Part shown: positions 1-56,454 of the stretch, piece by piece
Position numbering within the stretch: position 1 is the first letter of the stretch
Layout: each line of letters starts with the position of its first letter
DNA from: Schistocephalus solidus
Lineage: Eukaryota; Platyhelminthes; Cestoda; Diphyllobothriidea; Diphyllobothriidae
Length of the DNA stretch: 64,000 nt
Direction: 5' to 3'
NCBI GenBank assembly: GCA_017591395.1
Contig: WEDG01001274.1
Span: 1 to 64,000 of the forward strand
Made by a program: the position numbers and the translations under genes
Notes under the pieces: generated by a model
Seen by the model: the letters and a program-made list of their open reading frames with translations, nothing else
Told to the model about the DNA's origin: nothing
Database searches by the model: none

Positions 1-770
1 AAGAGTTGTTACTTCAGAGCACAGAAACTTGTCCTACCAACAACGCTGTGAGCTTACAAGCCTCGATCCGTTGTGGCTTCGTAGATTACAGAAGGGACTA
101 TTTTTACTGTTCAAGCTTTTAAACGGTTTTACCTTTAACCCCCTTACATCCCTGAGGCAGCTCGACCACTGTCGGCGCACCAATCATAGAGATGTATTCT
201 TATTTCTTCCTTTGGCACGCACCGTTAAATACCGTCAGTTTTTTCGGTAAACGCTATAGCAATCTGGAATAAACTACCCAGAAGTATTAAAATTCAGCAA
301 AACTATCCTTTGTTTTACGAGAGTTGTCACTAGTTTTCTACATTCAGGACACCTTCCACGAATTTTGGGTGCTGATTCTCTGGAAGCTCTCTTCCGTTCT
401 GATGGCGTCCACGGACTCTGAATCCTATGCCGGACTTCATGCTGAAGACAATATTGCTGGCTCTGCAGTCCGTAATCGGGTTATTTCTCAGTCTACAGCT
501 AGCAGCCGCTCGCCGGCATACTTGCTGCTTGTACAGAAGACCAGATCCACAACACCGAAAGGAGAAGTACTACACCGTGCACCTGTGTCAACACTTCCCT
601 TTCCTAAACTTTAATCTGTTCAACAAGCTGCAGTTTTTCTTCTGAAAATAGTTTTAAGAACGATCAGGAGTTTTTTTTCACTGTCAGCTTGACCCCCTAC
701 TGTATATATCCCTTTTGACCTTGCCTGTTAACTGGCAATAAATAAATAAATAAAATAAATAAATATTAAA
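1..770 (+). mobile_element. 3' end of a CR1-like non-LTR retrotransposon (family 1), cut by the window edge
   Basis: The first 250 bases translate as RCELTSLDPLWLRRLQKGLF and then HCRRTNHRDVF, the C-terminal part of a LINE reverse transcriptase protein. Behind it is a 3' UTR of about 500 bp ending in an AATA-type microsatellite tail at 737-766. The minus-strand element at 50289-51690 carries the same C-terminus, 3' UTR and tail, so this is one family with two copies in the window. The body upstream of base 1 is not visible. Confidence 0.85.
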
Positions 771-1329
771 CTGAACTGAAATATCCTTACGCTTTATCCT
801 GGCTTCATTCAGACAGTACAGATGAGTACAGATCAAAACCAGTTACACAATCCACTCACGATGCGTTAGGTTTCAGAGTCCAGCCCAAGCAGTCAATCTC
901 ACAGAGACACGTAATATACAAGCCAGATGACTGAAAAAGCACAAGGTAAATAAATAAATATTTTCTTTTTAGCGCTCAGAGGGCACTATCAAAAGAGAGG
1001 ATGGGCGTGGCTCGTAGCTCAATCGATGAACGCATTGCATTATACATGTATGTCAGTTATCTCATGTCGAAGGATGAGTTCAACCGCATGCCTCACGATA
1101 GAATGCGTTCTACGACAAGGGCTTGCATGTGAATTAGTTCATAATCATATATGGCCCGCACCGCTGTTACTGCACTTTCTCATCCATCGCCCATCTGGGC
1201 CCGATGGCAAGACTCATTCAGAAAGTGCGGAACCTGGCTTGGAGGCTGTGGCTTACGTCAGACAGCTGTAACGGAAGATCTGTTTTCCGTACAAATTCAC
1301 CAGTTTTTCGAAAACAAATGGGGCGACTC
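771..1329. other. Intergenic spacer between two LINE 3' ends
   Basis: No gene is visible. Positions 1010-1095 hold a weak tRNA-like A and B box arrangement (GTAGCTCAATCGATGAACGC and GATGAGTTCAACC), possibly an old SINE head. The short open frames at 1026-1396 show no recognisable protein. Confidence 0.4.
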
Positions 1330-3480
1330 TTCAGTTCAGTTCAGTGTATTTGAGGAAAATAGGCTTACGCCTTTGAAATCCCTATTTGTTACATAAAAGT
1401 AGCAAGAATAAGAAGCAAATTAAAGAAGTAACAGTCAAGTGAATGCAGGCAGGTTTACGTGGTACACTGATATTGTTAAGGTTAAGTAGTCACATAGTCT
1501 TCGTGGTACTGTAACATATGTATGTCAAGCCGATCTTTGAATGTATACACAGACTGGGACATAACAATCGCCTCAGGTAGGTTATTCCACGGTTCCACGA
1601 CACGGTTGGTGAAAAAATACTTCCTCACATCCAATCTTACTTGGGGCACACTTAGTTTGAATGGATGACCTCGGAGATTTTTCGTAGTGGCAAGTTGGAA
1701 AAAGTCATCACATAGGAGGGCGCAATCCATGCCACGCACGATACGGAAGGTTTGTATCAAGTCTCCGCGCAACTGCCTTTAACTCAGCGGATAGAGCTTT
1801 AGGTTATTTAGACGAATCTCATATGGCAGTTCAGCTTGACCACTTACTAATTTTGTGGCTCGCCGCTGCACCCTTTCGAGCATGTTGTAGTCCTGTTGGG
1901 TCCACGGTCGCCAGGCTTGGATCGCATATTCAAGATGTGGCCTTACAAACGTATCAAAGACTTTAGAAAAGCAGTCTTCATCGAAAACTTTAAATGCCCG
2001 CTTGATGGCGTACAGTATTGAATTGGCGGATTTAGCTGCCTTGGAACATTGCGTAGAAGGCTTCAGGTTGTCTTTCATCCAAACTCCAATATCCTTCTTT
2101 GTGTGTGCTTCTCGGAGTGGCAAACCGTTCAAATAGTAGGGTCGCATATCAGTGACCTGAATTCGATTTCCCAGACGTAGCAGGGTGCATTTGTTTGAGT
2201 TGAAGGACAAGAGCCATTTGCGGGACCACTCGTCCAATCGACGAAGATTTTCTTGGAAATTGTCTGCATCAGCAGCCTTGTGGATAACTTTCCAGATTTT
2301 TATATCGTCCGCAAACATAGCAAAGTTACAGTCCAATTCCTGTACACAATCATTAATGAACAAGAGAAATAGGATCGGTCCGAGCACTGAACCTTGTGGG
2401 ACTCCACTCTTGATAACTGTGCGCTTTGATCGTGATCCGCCGACGCAGACCACTTGGGAACGACCGACGAGAAAATTCCCAATCCCCGTAAGAAGTTTGC
2501 CGCCAATGCCGAACATTCTCAACTTATGAAGGAGACGCTGGTGTGGAACACTATCGAAGGCCTTCTGGAAATCAATGTAGGCCACATGCACAGAATCTTT
2601 GGATCGAGTGCTTTTGTCCAGCTTTGCATCGTATAAAGTAAGTTCGTAACACACGATCTTCCCCTACGAAAGCCGTATTGTGCAGTCGATAAGAGGTTAC
2701 GGGTTTCTAAATAAATCATCAATTCCTTTTTGACAACCTTCTCCATAACCTTGCAACAGATTGAGGTCAGGCTGACAGGCCTGTATTTGTAGCAAATGCA
2801 CGACTACCACTTTTGTGAAGCGGTGCGATGTGGGCTGTTTTTCCAGTCGGTAGGAAGAATTCCCTTATCGAACGATTTCTGGCACAGCAACGATAGCGGT
2901 TTTCGCCAGCTCTTGAGGCAAGTTCGAGGAGTAGCTTTGCTGGAATCTCGTCGGGGCCAGGGGATTTGCATGCCTTCAGACTTTTTAGTTTTCAAAGACC
3001 GCCGCTTCTTGAAAGAGCATATCCTGAATAAGTGGCACTCCTGTAGTCTCGTAACTTGATGGAATAAAATCAGCTTCTCTAGTGAAAACCGACTGAAAGA
3101 ACTGGGAAAAGTGTTCAGCTTTGTTTTTATTTTCTGATATCTCGAAACCATCATCGTTTTCTCATAACAGGAATCGGGTTCCTGTTAAGTGTGGTTTTTC
3201 TTACATAGCTGTAGAGTAATTTGGGATTGTGAACTGCTCTCTGGAGCAAATCCCTCTCGTAATCCGTCGGCTTTTGGAAGATCAAGCTTTTAACCTTGTT
3301 CCTTTGAGTTTTGTATGCTTGCAAGGCTAAATTTTCATTGGATCGGCAAAATTTCTTCCAAAGCCTTCCTTTCCTGTTAATCTCTCTTTTTAGATCCCTG
3401 GTTAACCACTGTGGTCTGTTAGATATCCTAAATTGTGATCGTATTTGACTGTGAATACTATATAGGTTACAATAAGAGGG
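1330..3480 (-). mobile_element. CR1-like LINE (family 2), decayed pol
   Basis: The minus strand reads as a non-LTR reverse transcriptase broken by frameshifts and stops. In order from 3480 down there are RPQWLTRDLKREINRKGRLW, SLKACKSPGPDEIPAKLLLE, a 291-codon open stretch (1779-2654) with VHVAYIDFQKAFDSVPHQRL, GVPQGSVLGPILFLLF and the catalytic box MFADDIKIW, and then a C-terminal piece (1482-1772) with LRGHPFKLSVPQVRLDVRKY and WNNLPEA. The 3' UTR ends in ACTGAACTGAACTGAA at about 1333-1350, a short terminal repeat typical of CR1-like elements. Probably inactive, because the pol frame is interrupted. Confidence 0.9.
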
Positions 3481-3489
3481 AGTTATCGC

Positions 3490-3640
3490 GATCTGACCGA
3501 TCTGATGTCTCTAGGAATTTCACCAATTCGCTCGTTGATGATCCTTTCCATAATCTTGCCAAGGATGCATGTTAAGCTTATGGGCCTGTAGTTTGTCACT
3601 GAAGCCCGGCTACCGCTTTTGTACAAGGGAGTTCAATCAG
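3490..3640 (-). mobile_element. Fragment of a third LINE reverse transcriptase copy
   Basis: The minus strand reads KSGSRASVTNYRPISLTCIL and then GKIMERIINERIGEIPRD, the NYRPISLTS block at the start of a non-LTR reverse transcriptase. The family 2 element beside it has its own version of this block at about 2740-2830, so this is a separate insertion or copy, truncated on both sides. Confidence 0.75.
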
Positions 3641-4037
3641 GTACTCGTACTAAATGCATAGGTATACACAAACGGTGGTTATTCCTTAATAGAACGGTCT
3701 AATGAATCAATGGAATCGAAATAAATTGCAAACGAAGTCTACCGCTACAATACCTTTAATGGGACTGAGATGCTACTAATCATATTAAGACGAAAATATG
3801 TTCAGGCTCCATACGATTATTCGGCAAACTTATACTGATGGCTCCAGTCCTCAAAAATGCAGCCAAATAGCCACTAGAAACTATATGCTCTTAAAAATGT
3901 CGCCCAGTCGTACAGGCTCTCATAGATCGACAGGATACTTCGATAAAGCGTTTGATCTCCAAACCCAGGATTCGCAAGCCAACTGAGGCCTACACTTAAT
4001 TTAAACATGCCTAACGTCCCCAATTCAAAGACAAATC

Positions 4038-4361
4038 ATGGCCTTTCGCGCAAAAGAATTAGCAGAAAACTATTGCGAGGAAAAAATGTTCTACGCTGTA
4101 ATTAACAAAGAAATTGAAAATATGCACAAGGAATTGGAGCAGTACGACAACCTAATAAGAGAAAACAGTGGTATTAAAGAATATTTACAAAGAAGTTGAT
4201 CAGTTGATTAAATAGAAACAGCGTTAAAGGAATATGCTGAAAGCCAGACCATATTAAATCCTTTCGTATTGGAGACAGCAATACAGCTCAGCATGGAAGT
4301 CAGAGAAATGAAAAGGCTGTTCTTAAAGAAAACAACCGGACTTGAAGACAACGATCTGTAG
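4038..4361 (+). pseudogene. Small helical protein frame with two in-frame stops
   Basis: The plus strand gives a frame of 108 codons starting MAFRAKELAENYCEEKMFYA, continuing NKEIENMHKELEQYDNLIRE and ending MKRLFLKKTTGLEDNDL before a TAG. It looks like a short coiled-coil protein. Two stop codons, TGA and TAA, fall close together in the middle (4197-4220). They lie inside a 21-nt stretch that begins GT and ends AG, and dropping it would keep frame. It may be a processed pseudogene or a small gene in the space 3' of CASK, convergent with it. I do not recognise the family. Confidence 0.5.
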
Positions 4362-4477
4362 TGTTTTATATTATGACCTATTGTTCGTAAAGTAAATAAA
4401 AATGATCAGCAGTGAACGATTATTTGTTGATTTAATGAACGACGAGAGATTGTTGATAAAATTCACTGTGAGCACGT

Positions 4478-4483
4478 TTTATT
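4478..4483 (-). terminator. Candidate CASK polyadenylation hexamer
   Basis: AATAAA occurs on the minus strand 21 nt after the CASK stop codon. It would give an extremely short 3' UTR. Since the window is AT-rich, this hexamer could be chance, and no downstream GU-rich element stands out. Confidence 0.25.
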
Positions 4484-4503
4484 ATGACGGCGTTTATGAA
4501 GTT

Positions 4504-48594
<44,091 letters not shown>

Positions 48595-49319
48595 TTTTGG
48601 TAAAACTTTTCAGCAAAACAAGGACCTTGTTGCTTTCAGTTTCGTACCGAAAATTTCCGACATCAATTAAAACTAAGTGATAGATATAAACAACATTTTG
48701 ACGTTGGAAACATTTGCAATTATATGCAAATGGGACTGATAAATTCCCATTTACTGAATCATCTTGCCATTGACAAAACTAGTTTTAAGCTCTTATACAT
48801 CTCAATAACCAAAGGCAGGTAGTAACTTGGTCGGAAGACGGTATGCGGTTTGTTTGTTTACAGAGGAAACTAGAAATCACTTTATGTAAATTTGTTCGGA
48901 GATATATGCTCTTTCCATGACGCTTCACGGTTAGATTTAAAAATGGCAATAGAAGTAACTTTCATAACCTTTAATGTGACAGATTTAAATCTAAGTTCAG
49001 TGAAACGTGTGAGGCAGTTGAAAGCTGCCGCTACTGCCATTGAATGTACATTTTGTTTCTCAGCAAATGAGTATTTGAAAGGACCACCGCATCAGGAAGA
49101 CCGTTTCATGCTTTTATGACCTTCTGCGAGAAGCAATTCTGTTGGACGTCCGTAAGGACAAATTTTCTCTGCAGATTATTGGCATGACCTCACAGATTAT
49201 ATTGCGCACTTACTGCCTCGAAAAATAAATAAGGTTTGGATTAGGTCACTGCATAACTGCTTGTAATTGAGAGGAAATTTTTCAAGTTCAGCCGGTAGGT
49301 CAGAAGGCTAAGATTCGTG
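48595..49319 (-). promoter_or_regulatory. Region upstream of the CASK start codon
   Basis: About 725 bp lie between the CASK start codon and the first transposon relic. The promoter or a non-coding first exon is expected here, but I see no clear TATA box or initiator. This is placement by position only. Confidence 0.3.
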
Positions 49320-50260
49320 AACATCTTGTACCCCTCACTTGCACTCGTTCCAGCTGTAGATAATCCTTCTTAAACTGCTTAAGCTACCGCTCGACGGTAT
49401 ACTCCAGATGAGAACGAATGAATGCACCGTAGGTTTTTTGGAGCATTTCCATTTCAATCTGCACAAATCTTCGTCTGAGCGCCGTTATCCAGTTCTTCGA
49501 TACAGGCGTTGTTGTAGTCAAGGAAGAGAGATGGGTCAAAAGAAGAACCTTGGGGACATCACTTGCAAAAGGAGTTGAGGATTGATTTTGTGGCATCGAT
49601 GTACATAGTTGGCGCCCTACCTGTAAGAAAAGTCTGCGGTTCACATCAGTAGCTTTTCTCGTACTCCAATTTCAGAAAGATTAGCCGTTTTTGTGGGACA
49701 TTGTTGAACGTTATCTTGAAATCAGTGTAGATGACGTTAATCATGCCGTCACCGTCCAGCACGCGAGTCCACTTCCCGGAAACTGGAAAGACAAGAAAGG
49801 CTCTGTTTGAAGTCCTGTTGACGCTCTGAGGGTTAGTTATTCTTCCCCAAGCTCTTCATTGTTGTCTTCATAAGTAAAGTGTCTGATATTTAACAGTAAA
49901 TGCAGGTTAGGTTGCTGGGCTGATAATTGTCAACATTAGTTCAACCCTACCCTTGTATATAGGGTAGATAGTTGCTGTATTCCATCCGGAAAACAGTCAT
50001 CATATGTCACATGATGAATGGAAGATATATGCTAGTGGTTTGGAGGGTATGCTTGCCAATTCTCTCAAGAATATGGTCAGCTTATTGTGTGAACCAGATG
50101 ATTTCGCTTTTTGTGATTCTACAGCTCTCTTTCCACAAGCCATGTCGGGAAAAGTAAAGATTGAAGGACTAAGCCAATGTTTTAAACAGAAATTTTGAGA
50201 TCGGTTAACTGAAGCTCAGTTTCCCTAGTGAATTCCGAAAAAAGGACCAATCCAATTGGT
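49320..50260 (-). mobile_element. Decayed LINE reverse transcriptase fragment
   Basis: The minus strand gives, in order, a block like the KSPGPDEIP region (AVESQKAKSSGSHN), NVDNYQPSNLTCIYC matching the NYRPVSLTS block, GMINVIYTDFKITFNNVPQK matching DFxKAFDxVPH, a CPQGSSFDPSLF block and, near 49.4 kb, LQKTYGAFIRSHLEYTVE. Stops and frameshifts separate these blocks. The element resembles family 2 at the left end of the window more than family 1. Confidence 0.75.
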
Positions 50261-50288
50261 TGACTTTCATGCCATTTTCCACGACTTA

Positions 50289-53200
50289 TTTTTTTTATTT
50301 ATTTATCGCCAGTATACAGGCAAGGTCAAAAAATATATAAACAGTAGAGGGTCAAGCTGACAGTGAAAAAGTTCCTGATAGTTGTTTTATGTGTTTTCAG
50401 GAGGAAAAAGCTGCAGCTTATTGAGTAATTAAAGTTCAGGACAGGGAAGCGTTGACACAGGTGCCCGGTGAAGAACCTCTCCATTCAATGTTATGGATCA
50501 GGTATTCTGCACCAGCAGGTATGTCGGCGAGTGGCTGTTTGCTGTCGACTGAGAAATAAGCTGATTGAGGTCTGCAGAGCCAGCAACAGTGCCCTCAGCA
50601 TGAAGTCCGGCACAAGATTCAGAGTTCGTGAACGCCATCAGAACCGAAGAGAGCTTCCACAGAGTCAGCACCCAAACGTTTTGGAAGGTGTCCTGAGTTT
50701 AGAAAACTATTGACAGCTCACGTAAACAAAGGATAGCTTTGCTGAATTTTGATACTTCTGGGTAGCTTATTTCAGACTGCTATAGCGTTTACCGAAATAA
50801 ACTGTCGGTATCTAACTTTGTGTGCCAAAGGGAGAAATCAAAATACATCTCGATGACTTGTGCGCCGGTAGTGGTAGAGCTGCCTCAGGGGGTTAATTTT
50901 CCTACTATTTAAAAGTTTAAACAGTAAACATAGTCCCTTCTGTAATCTGCGAAGCCACAGTGGGTCAAGGCTTGTAAGTTCACAGCGTTGTAGGTAGTAC
51001 AGGTTTCGTTGATCTGAATAGAAAACTCTTTTTGTAAAGAAGTGCTGGGCTGATTCTATCTTCTTTCGTTCACTAGCGGGTAGAAGGCTAAAAAGAAACG
51101 AGCAGTATTCTAGACAAGGCCTGACATACATTTTACAGAGGCTGATTCTAATGTTGACAGTTTTAAAATTTCTGAGAATAAACCCAGTAGTTTGGCGTGC
51201 TTTCGAGACAATCAGGGTGCAGTGCTCTGACAGATTAAGAATACTAGAATATGATATGTCCAGATCCTTTATAACTCCGGGCAAATTTAGGTTGTGACCG
51301 TCGTTGCTTAGGTGGTGCTGATTGTTGTCGCCAATAACCATAATGGAGCACTTGTGCCAAGAAAGTGAAAGGCGCCATGTGCGACACCACTAAGTGAAGG
51401 CCTGAAGATCCTTTTTTAGGAGCTCTAACACGATGTTGCGATTAACCGGTTTATATCGATAAGCAACCTTTAAATCGTCAGCGTATATAAAGGGCCTACC
51501 ATACTGAAAACAATCAGGAACATCGTTGAAAAAGAGGCAAAATAGAAGCTGGCCGAGCACGCTGTCCTGAATAACTCCGCTCCTCACATGCGTGGGGTTG
51601 GGGTTATGCATCCTTACCATCCTTAAGTACTGCCAATGGGTCCTTGTTTTTAAATCAACTATTAATATGTGCAAACAAACTTTTGGACTTATTTTTAGCC
51701 TGCTATATAATTCTTAATTAATAGTTCGTCCTTGCCTGACGGATACATTTTCTGACTGCGTTTCATTGGTTATGAAATAACTCGACGAATTAAAATGACC
51801 CGGTTTCCTTTAATATCTTCTATTTGTATTTTCTTGCTTAAATTCCTGTTATCTTGTTAATCAGGCAGGGTGATAATCCGTATTTTTTTTCCTTCGCTAG
51901 ACATTATTGCTCAACCATTTCTAGTGAATTCATCTCTAGTCATCCTCTTGAACCACATCGAACTATCGGTTCCAATTCATGGACATCGATAGTGCTTTAT
52001 CATATCAAAATTGGCATTTGACATATTTCAATTGCCTTCCAATCTCTTCTGGTGTTGAGAATATAGCGAATAATCCCAAAATAATCTAGTATGGTCACTC
52101 GTTTTGGCAGGTCATTGGAACACACTACGTCAATGTTAGAGATGTGCTTCGTAAAGACTAGGTCAAAGCGATTGTGTCTCTGGTTTTCTCTAAATCTCGT
52201 TGGTGACTAAACCTTATGGGCAAGAGGTAGGTCGAGAGTTAGATCCATAAGCTTATGGCCGTGGGGACCATGACGTATCGTCAACTATCAGATTGACCCA
52301 GTCTGTTGCAAACGCATTGAAATCTGCAGCAATAAGAACCTCTTGGTACTTAGCTACTTCCTTGACCAAATGGAGTTGTGGCTCATCAGCTGCACTCGGA
52401 AGGTTTTTGGGTCTGTATAACATCAAAATTGTAGGAAGTGTGAAGAATTCTTCCCTATATTATTTCAGAGATATTCATATTCAAAGAAGAGGGCGTGCGC
52501 TCGTTTGCCTGCCGAGATTCCTGTCCTTACATTCACGAACACCCCACCACCCTATCGATTTTGATGGTCTCTGCAAAAGCGCTGATATCTTGTTATCGAA
52601 ATCTCGGTATCCGCGAGTTCGGCCTTGAGCCAATTTTCCGTTATGGCAACAGCATCAGAGTTTCGGTTTGAGACTAGTGCCTTGACTTCCTTGCTTTTCG
52701 AAGGGAGACTTTGAGAATAAGTGTACAGAAATCTCAGTGTAGAGTGATAACTCTGGTATCTAGGTGTCTGCTCATGTCTTGGGATTTAATTATATAACCT
52801 GTCAGTGCTGACTGAGATAAACTGGTGTCCATCACGCTCAGGCTAATGTCTGGTGTTTGGACATCAAGAGAGTTCTAGAACGCGTTCCTTTTAATAAACT
52901 GGCTGTGTACATTTAGCACATAACCTGGAGCGTTTGTCTTCTCAATATGGACAACAATTTATGCTTTATGGGTCTGCCAAAAGAAAGACCTTTCCAGCAA
53001 TTTTATTTCTCATACCCTTATTTGGATCAATTTTCCTTCTGTTCGGTCCCCCTCTTAAGTTCAGTCCTCAGCTCGCTCATTGTGTGTCTTTCTGAAAATC
53101 TCAATTGCGACAGGACTGTGAATACTGGCCACGTTTTCGATCTTATTCAGCGCAACTCTACTTTGGGTAACCAATGGGTCATGCTTCCGCCGGTCGAAGG

Positions 53201-53300
53201 AACGAACTTATATTACGTGAAAGCCGGGGCAATGTGAGGCTTTTGATCGCCATTTGCCGCAATCAGCGTCCATGAGGCAATCAGCGTCCATGAGGCAATC
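50289..53300 (-). mobile_element. CR1-like LINE (family 1), 5' endonuclease to 3' tail
   Basis: The 3' end has a TAAATAAATAAA-type tail at 50289-50306 and the same 3' UTR as the element at the window start. Going upstream, 50838-51341 encodes the C-terminus (CKMYVRPCLEYCSFLFSLLP), 51390-51674 the catalytic block (SVLGQLLFCLFFNDVPDC, FIYADDLKVAYRY), and 51.95-52.75 kb an AP-type endonuclease with SDAVAITENWLKAELADTEI, EVLIAADFNAFATDWVNL and RHNRFDLVF. Most of the polymerase between 51.7 and 51.95 kb is missing. Sequence up to about 53.3 kb may belong to the element's first reading frame. Confidence 0.8.
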
Positions 53301-53304
53301 AGCC
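53259..53304. repeat. 18-bp tandem repeat
   Basis: The unit AATCAGCGTCCATGAGGC is present two and a half times. It lies at the probable 5' end of the LINE, where short tandem units are common. Confidence 0.9.
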
Positions 53305-55654
53305 AAGATTTTCCATTTCTCCCTCAACCACTTGCCCTTCCTCACACACATTCTTGTTATTCTACTCTTTTTTTAAAATGCTTGATATGATCTCACTTCA
53401 CTGGCATACACATCATTTCGTGACTTTGAAGAGAACACCGTACATAAATCAATTTTTGGGCTCTATCTTTTTTATACAATTGGCCTTGGAACCAGGTGAT
53501 CTCTGTTCTTTCTGTTCAAGCGTGCGCTCCTCTACAGACATATAATTTGGCACCTTTTTGCTGATGTCTTTTTCCTATTCTTGTCATGACAAATTTGGCT
53601 TGGAGTTCTAACAGTCCAACACCACCATTGTTCAATTTATCTACGAACTCTTTAGTAACTTCCGAGCCAATATTAAGATGCAGTTCAATTTACCACGAGA
53701 TCCAATCACCCCGTCCATCTGGGTGTATTGGGTTTACTGCGGAAGCTAATGCGTTTTTGAGTTAAAGGCTATATGACTAAAGTAACCGTCGAAGTGATTT
53801 CGCTTTCACATGGCCACCCGGTGTAGACCTAGTCCATCAGTCGTTGCGAAGTTTAAAATACGTTTACAAAGGTGTATGCCCAAGGATGTGCAGGTAAAAA
53901 ATGAATTCTTGGGAGGTCAAAGAGTACAGACAATTTCTTCTCTGTGAAGTGATAGTAATTTATTAAGACATGTTACCCATTAAAAAGTTTAAGCGTTACT
54001 AGCTCCTTCTTAGAGACACCCATTTTCGGCTTCTCTCGTCCTGTGTAGGATCAGTGTATGTTAGGTTAGGAAACTGCTGAAACCTTCATCTCAATAATTC
54101 ATATTTTTACACGGAACATATGGTATAGAGTATAAACAACGTCATGCATACTGCCGATACAATTGGTTTTCGTGGAGCGTCGGGCTCTTTCGCTTCAATC
54201 CCCCTACGAGGGTTTCTTTGGCAGACTGAAAAAATATTACGAAGTTATTCGGGCAATTGCAGTTGATTGCTTCTTGACCAAGTAAAATGATGGTTTAAGT
54301 CAGCAGTCTACACATTAGTCCAAAACGCAGGCTTCTTTGGCATACAATAAGGGCCCACTTCCCGTAGAACCTGCTGAAAGTGAAAAAATTACCTGAATGG
54401 CCGGTTCACAATTCCGCATTCGTAAATCAAAAACAAATTGGTGCATAAGTTTTGGTGATAAAAACTTATTTGTGCGGTCCATTCTTTCCGAATGCACGGA
54501 AACAGAATTCATTAGCTTTTCTGCTTACCTCTCTTATATTATATAATCTTCAGCGTTAAAAGTCCATACAGCTGTCATATCACGTCGCATCAGCTGTGTA
54601 GGCCTGTAGCTGTCCTTCATTAAGAACGTATGCTATCCCGCAACAACTGAGTCTTATTAGAAATTATAGATAGATCACTTACACGGTTTTGATTCAGCCG
54701 AGTGCCTATGGGGACGGTATGTATGGAACCTGTCACCACACAGTTCGAAGTTAATGGCTTGCGAGTAACATGATATGAAATTTTTATACGAAAAGGAAAC
54801 CCCTCATTAACTTTATTATTCCCCCTTTCTTTTCTGTGGGGGTTTACATCTTATAATGCCTTCAGCTAGTAATAAGGAGGAATGCCGTTACTCTGGGGGT
54901 CCTGGTCGCAGTAGTCACAAAAAGTATGGAATCCAGGTGATTTCGGGCATGGGATGAAGGTCTATTTTCGATATGTCACATAAAATATTTTTGGAAATCG
55001 CAATAATCTAACCTCTTTTTCATTTAATCGCTGCTCAGAAGCAAAATAGCTGGTAATTAAGCGCATGTAGCATGCCACATATTTGTTTCATGATTGTGGC
55101 TTCAGCAAATGCGTTAACTGCGAAAGGCTAATAGCATCAAACACAAACAATTAATTCGACTGTATATAGGCAAATTGAATCTTCATGAGAGCCTTCAGGT
55201 GCTGAATTTGCTTTCCAATAGAAAATCTACTGTGCATTATTAACTATTTATAAAAAAGAAGATATTTGCAAATATGTACCATACACACGTGCTTTTAATT
55301 GGCCACAACCTTAACTCAATTGTACTTTTTGGCAGTAAGCTTCTCCTCCTTCAATTTTTAATACGATATATTCCCCCTTTTTTGTTGTAAGTCAGAATTA
55401 ATGGTATGGAGAATTATGATCCTCACAAAGGTCTGTCAGAAGCAGCCTATCGTTCGATTTCTCCTTTTTTACCTGAAATTTAACGTTGAGTATAAGTGGA
55501 GGCTAGTACGTGGACAATAACGTTATTCGCCTGACGTTACGGATTCCAGCTCGAGCCAATCTTCAGAGACTGCTTCATATATAAATAATGCTAACACAGG
55601 AACTTGCAGTACTGATAGGAAGTAGTCGCTATGCTAAGTCCAATTAGTTGTACT
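53305..55654. other. Intergenic stretch without recognised genes
   Basis: About 2.3 kb of AT-rich DNA. Open frames are short and resemble nothing known to me. Confidence 0.6.
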
Positions 55655-56035
55655 CGCATCTGATTGGGAGCGGTTATCCATTTGAATCGACCAGAACTGT
55701 TTATACCTCAGTCAAATGAATACCCTCAAGATTGCATAACAGAGTATTTTGACCCTAACAATTCTTGCCATTTATCATTCTTATGCATTCTGTATAGCTG
55801 CTTTATTTCAAAGTTTGATATTATTAAATCCTGGAAGGCAGGTTTTTCACTTATAATCAACTCTCCATTTCGGATACTGCAGGCTACGCATATAAGCAGA
55901 AGAAAACTTAAGTGTTTACGGAAAAAAGGAGTTTGTTTTAGGTTTTTTCCTGTCTTCCATGGAGATTGGGGGCGCCCAAGGTGTCCTTTAACACTAACCC
56001 ATTTATTTCAATATATATTATAACAAGTGACCCCC
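55655..56035 (+). repeat. Diverged direct repeat, left copy
   Basis: The stretch starting CATCTGATTGGGAGCGGTTA aligns over about 370 bp, with many substitutions and small gaps, with 57912-58275 in the same orientation. Shared blocks include GGAAGGCAGGTTTTT and GGAGTTTGTTTTAGG. It encodes nothing recognisable. Confidence 0.75.
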
Positions 56036-56040
56036 TTTTT

Positions 56041-56400
56041 CAAATATGCTTGTCCTTTGGTCTGCTTATCACTCAATAGCCGGTATGCCATTCGTTATCT
56101 GCTGCAATTTCAGCAATCATGGTGGAGGTTGGTGTGATGATGGCCCGGCCACCGGGCTCACTGTTATTGGCGTTGCCGTTGGAAAATGTGTTCGCCTGTG
56201 TGCTTCCCGAGTGGTTGATTATTTTTGTCAAGTTCAGTCTCAACTGTTTCGAGAAAATGGCTGCCCACGCAACTCTTTCAACCGTTGAATCTGCAAGAGA
56301 TGCAAGCGAAAAAATCGCATCAACCTCATATTTTGGCGAGCGATTCCATGCGTAAAAAACGTCTCGGAGACCGTCGGCGGCCATTTTGCATCACTTGGAT
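56041..56400 (-). mobile_element. Penelope-like element C-terminal fragment, minus strand
   Basis: The minus strand reads KIINHSGSTQANTFSNGNAN and then NSEPGGRAIITPTSTM, a Penelope-like C-terminal tail. Positions 56041-56240 are an inverted copy of 56740-56960, so this arm and the plus-strand element point away from each other. Confidence 0.65.
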
Positions 56401-56454
56401 TTGGAGTCACACTCAGGCCGGAGGCCATCATGAGCAGCAAGCTATGAGTCTATA

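Noticed and set aside
1010..1095. Possible tRNA gene or SINE head
   Set aside because: The A-box is weak, the spacing is too long and no cloverleaf closes.
52293..52628. Plus-strand 111-codon frame
   Set aside because: It is the antisense of the LINE endonuclease domain, which reads well on the minus strand.
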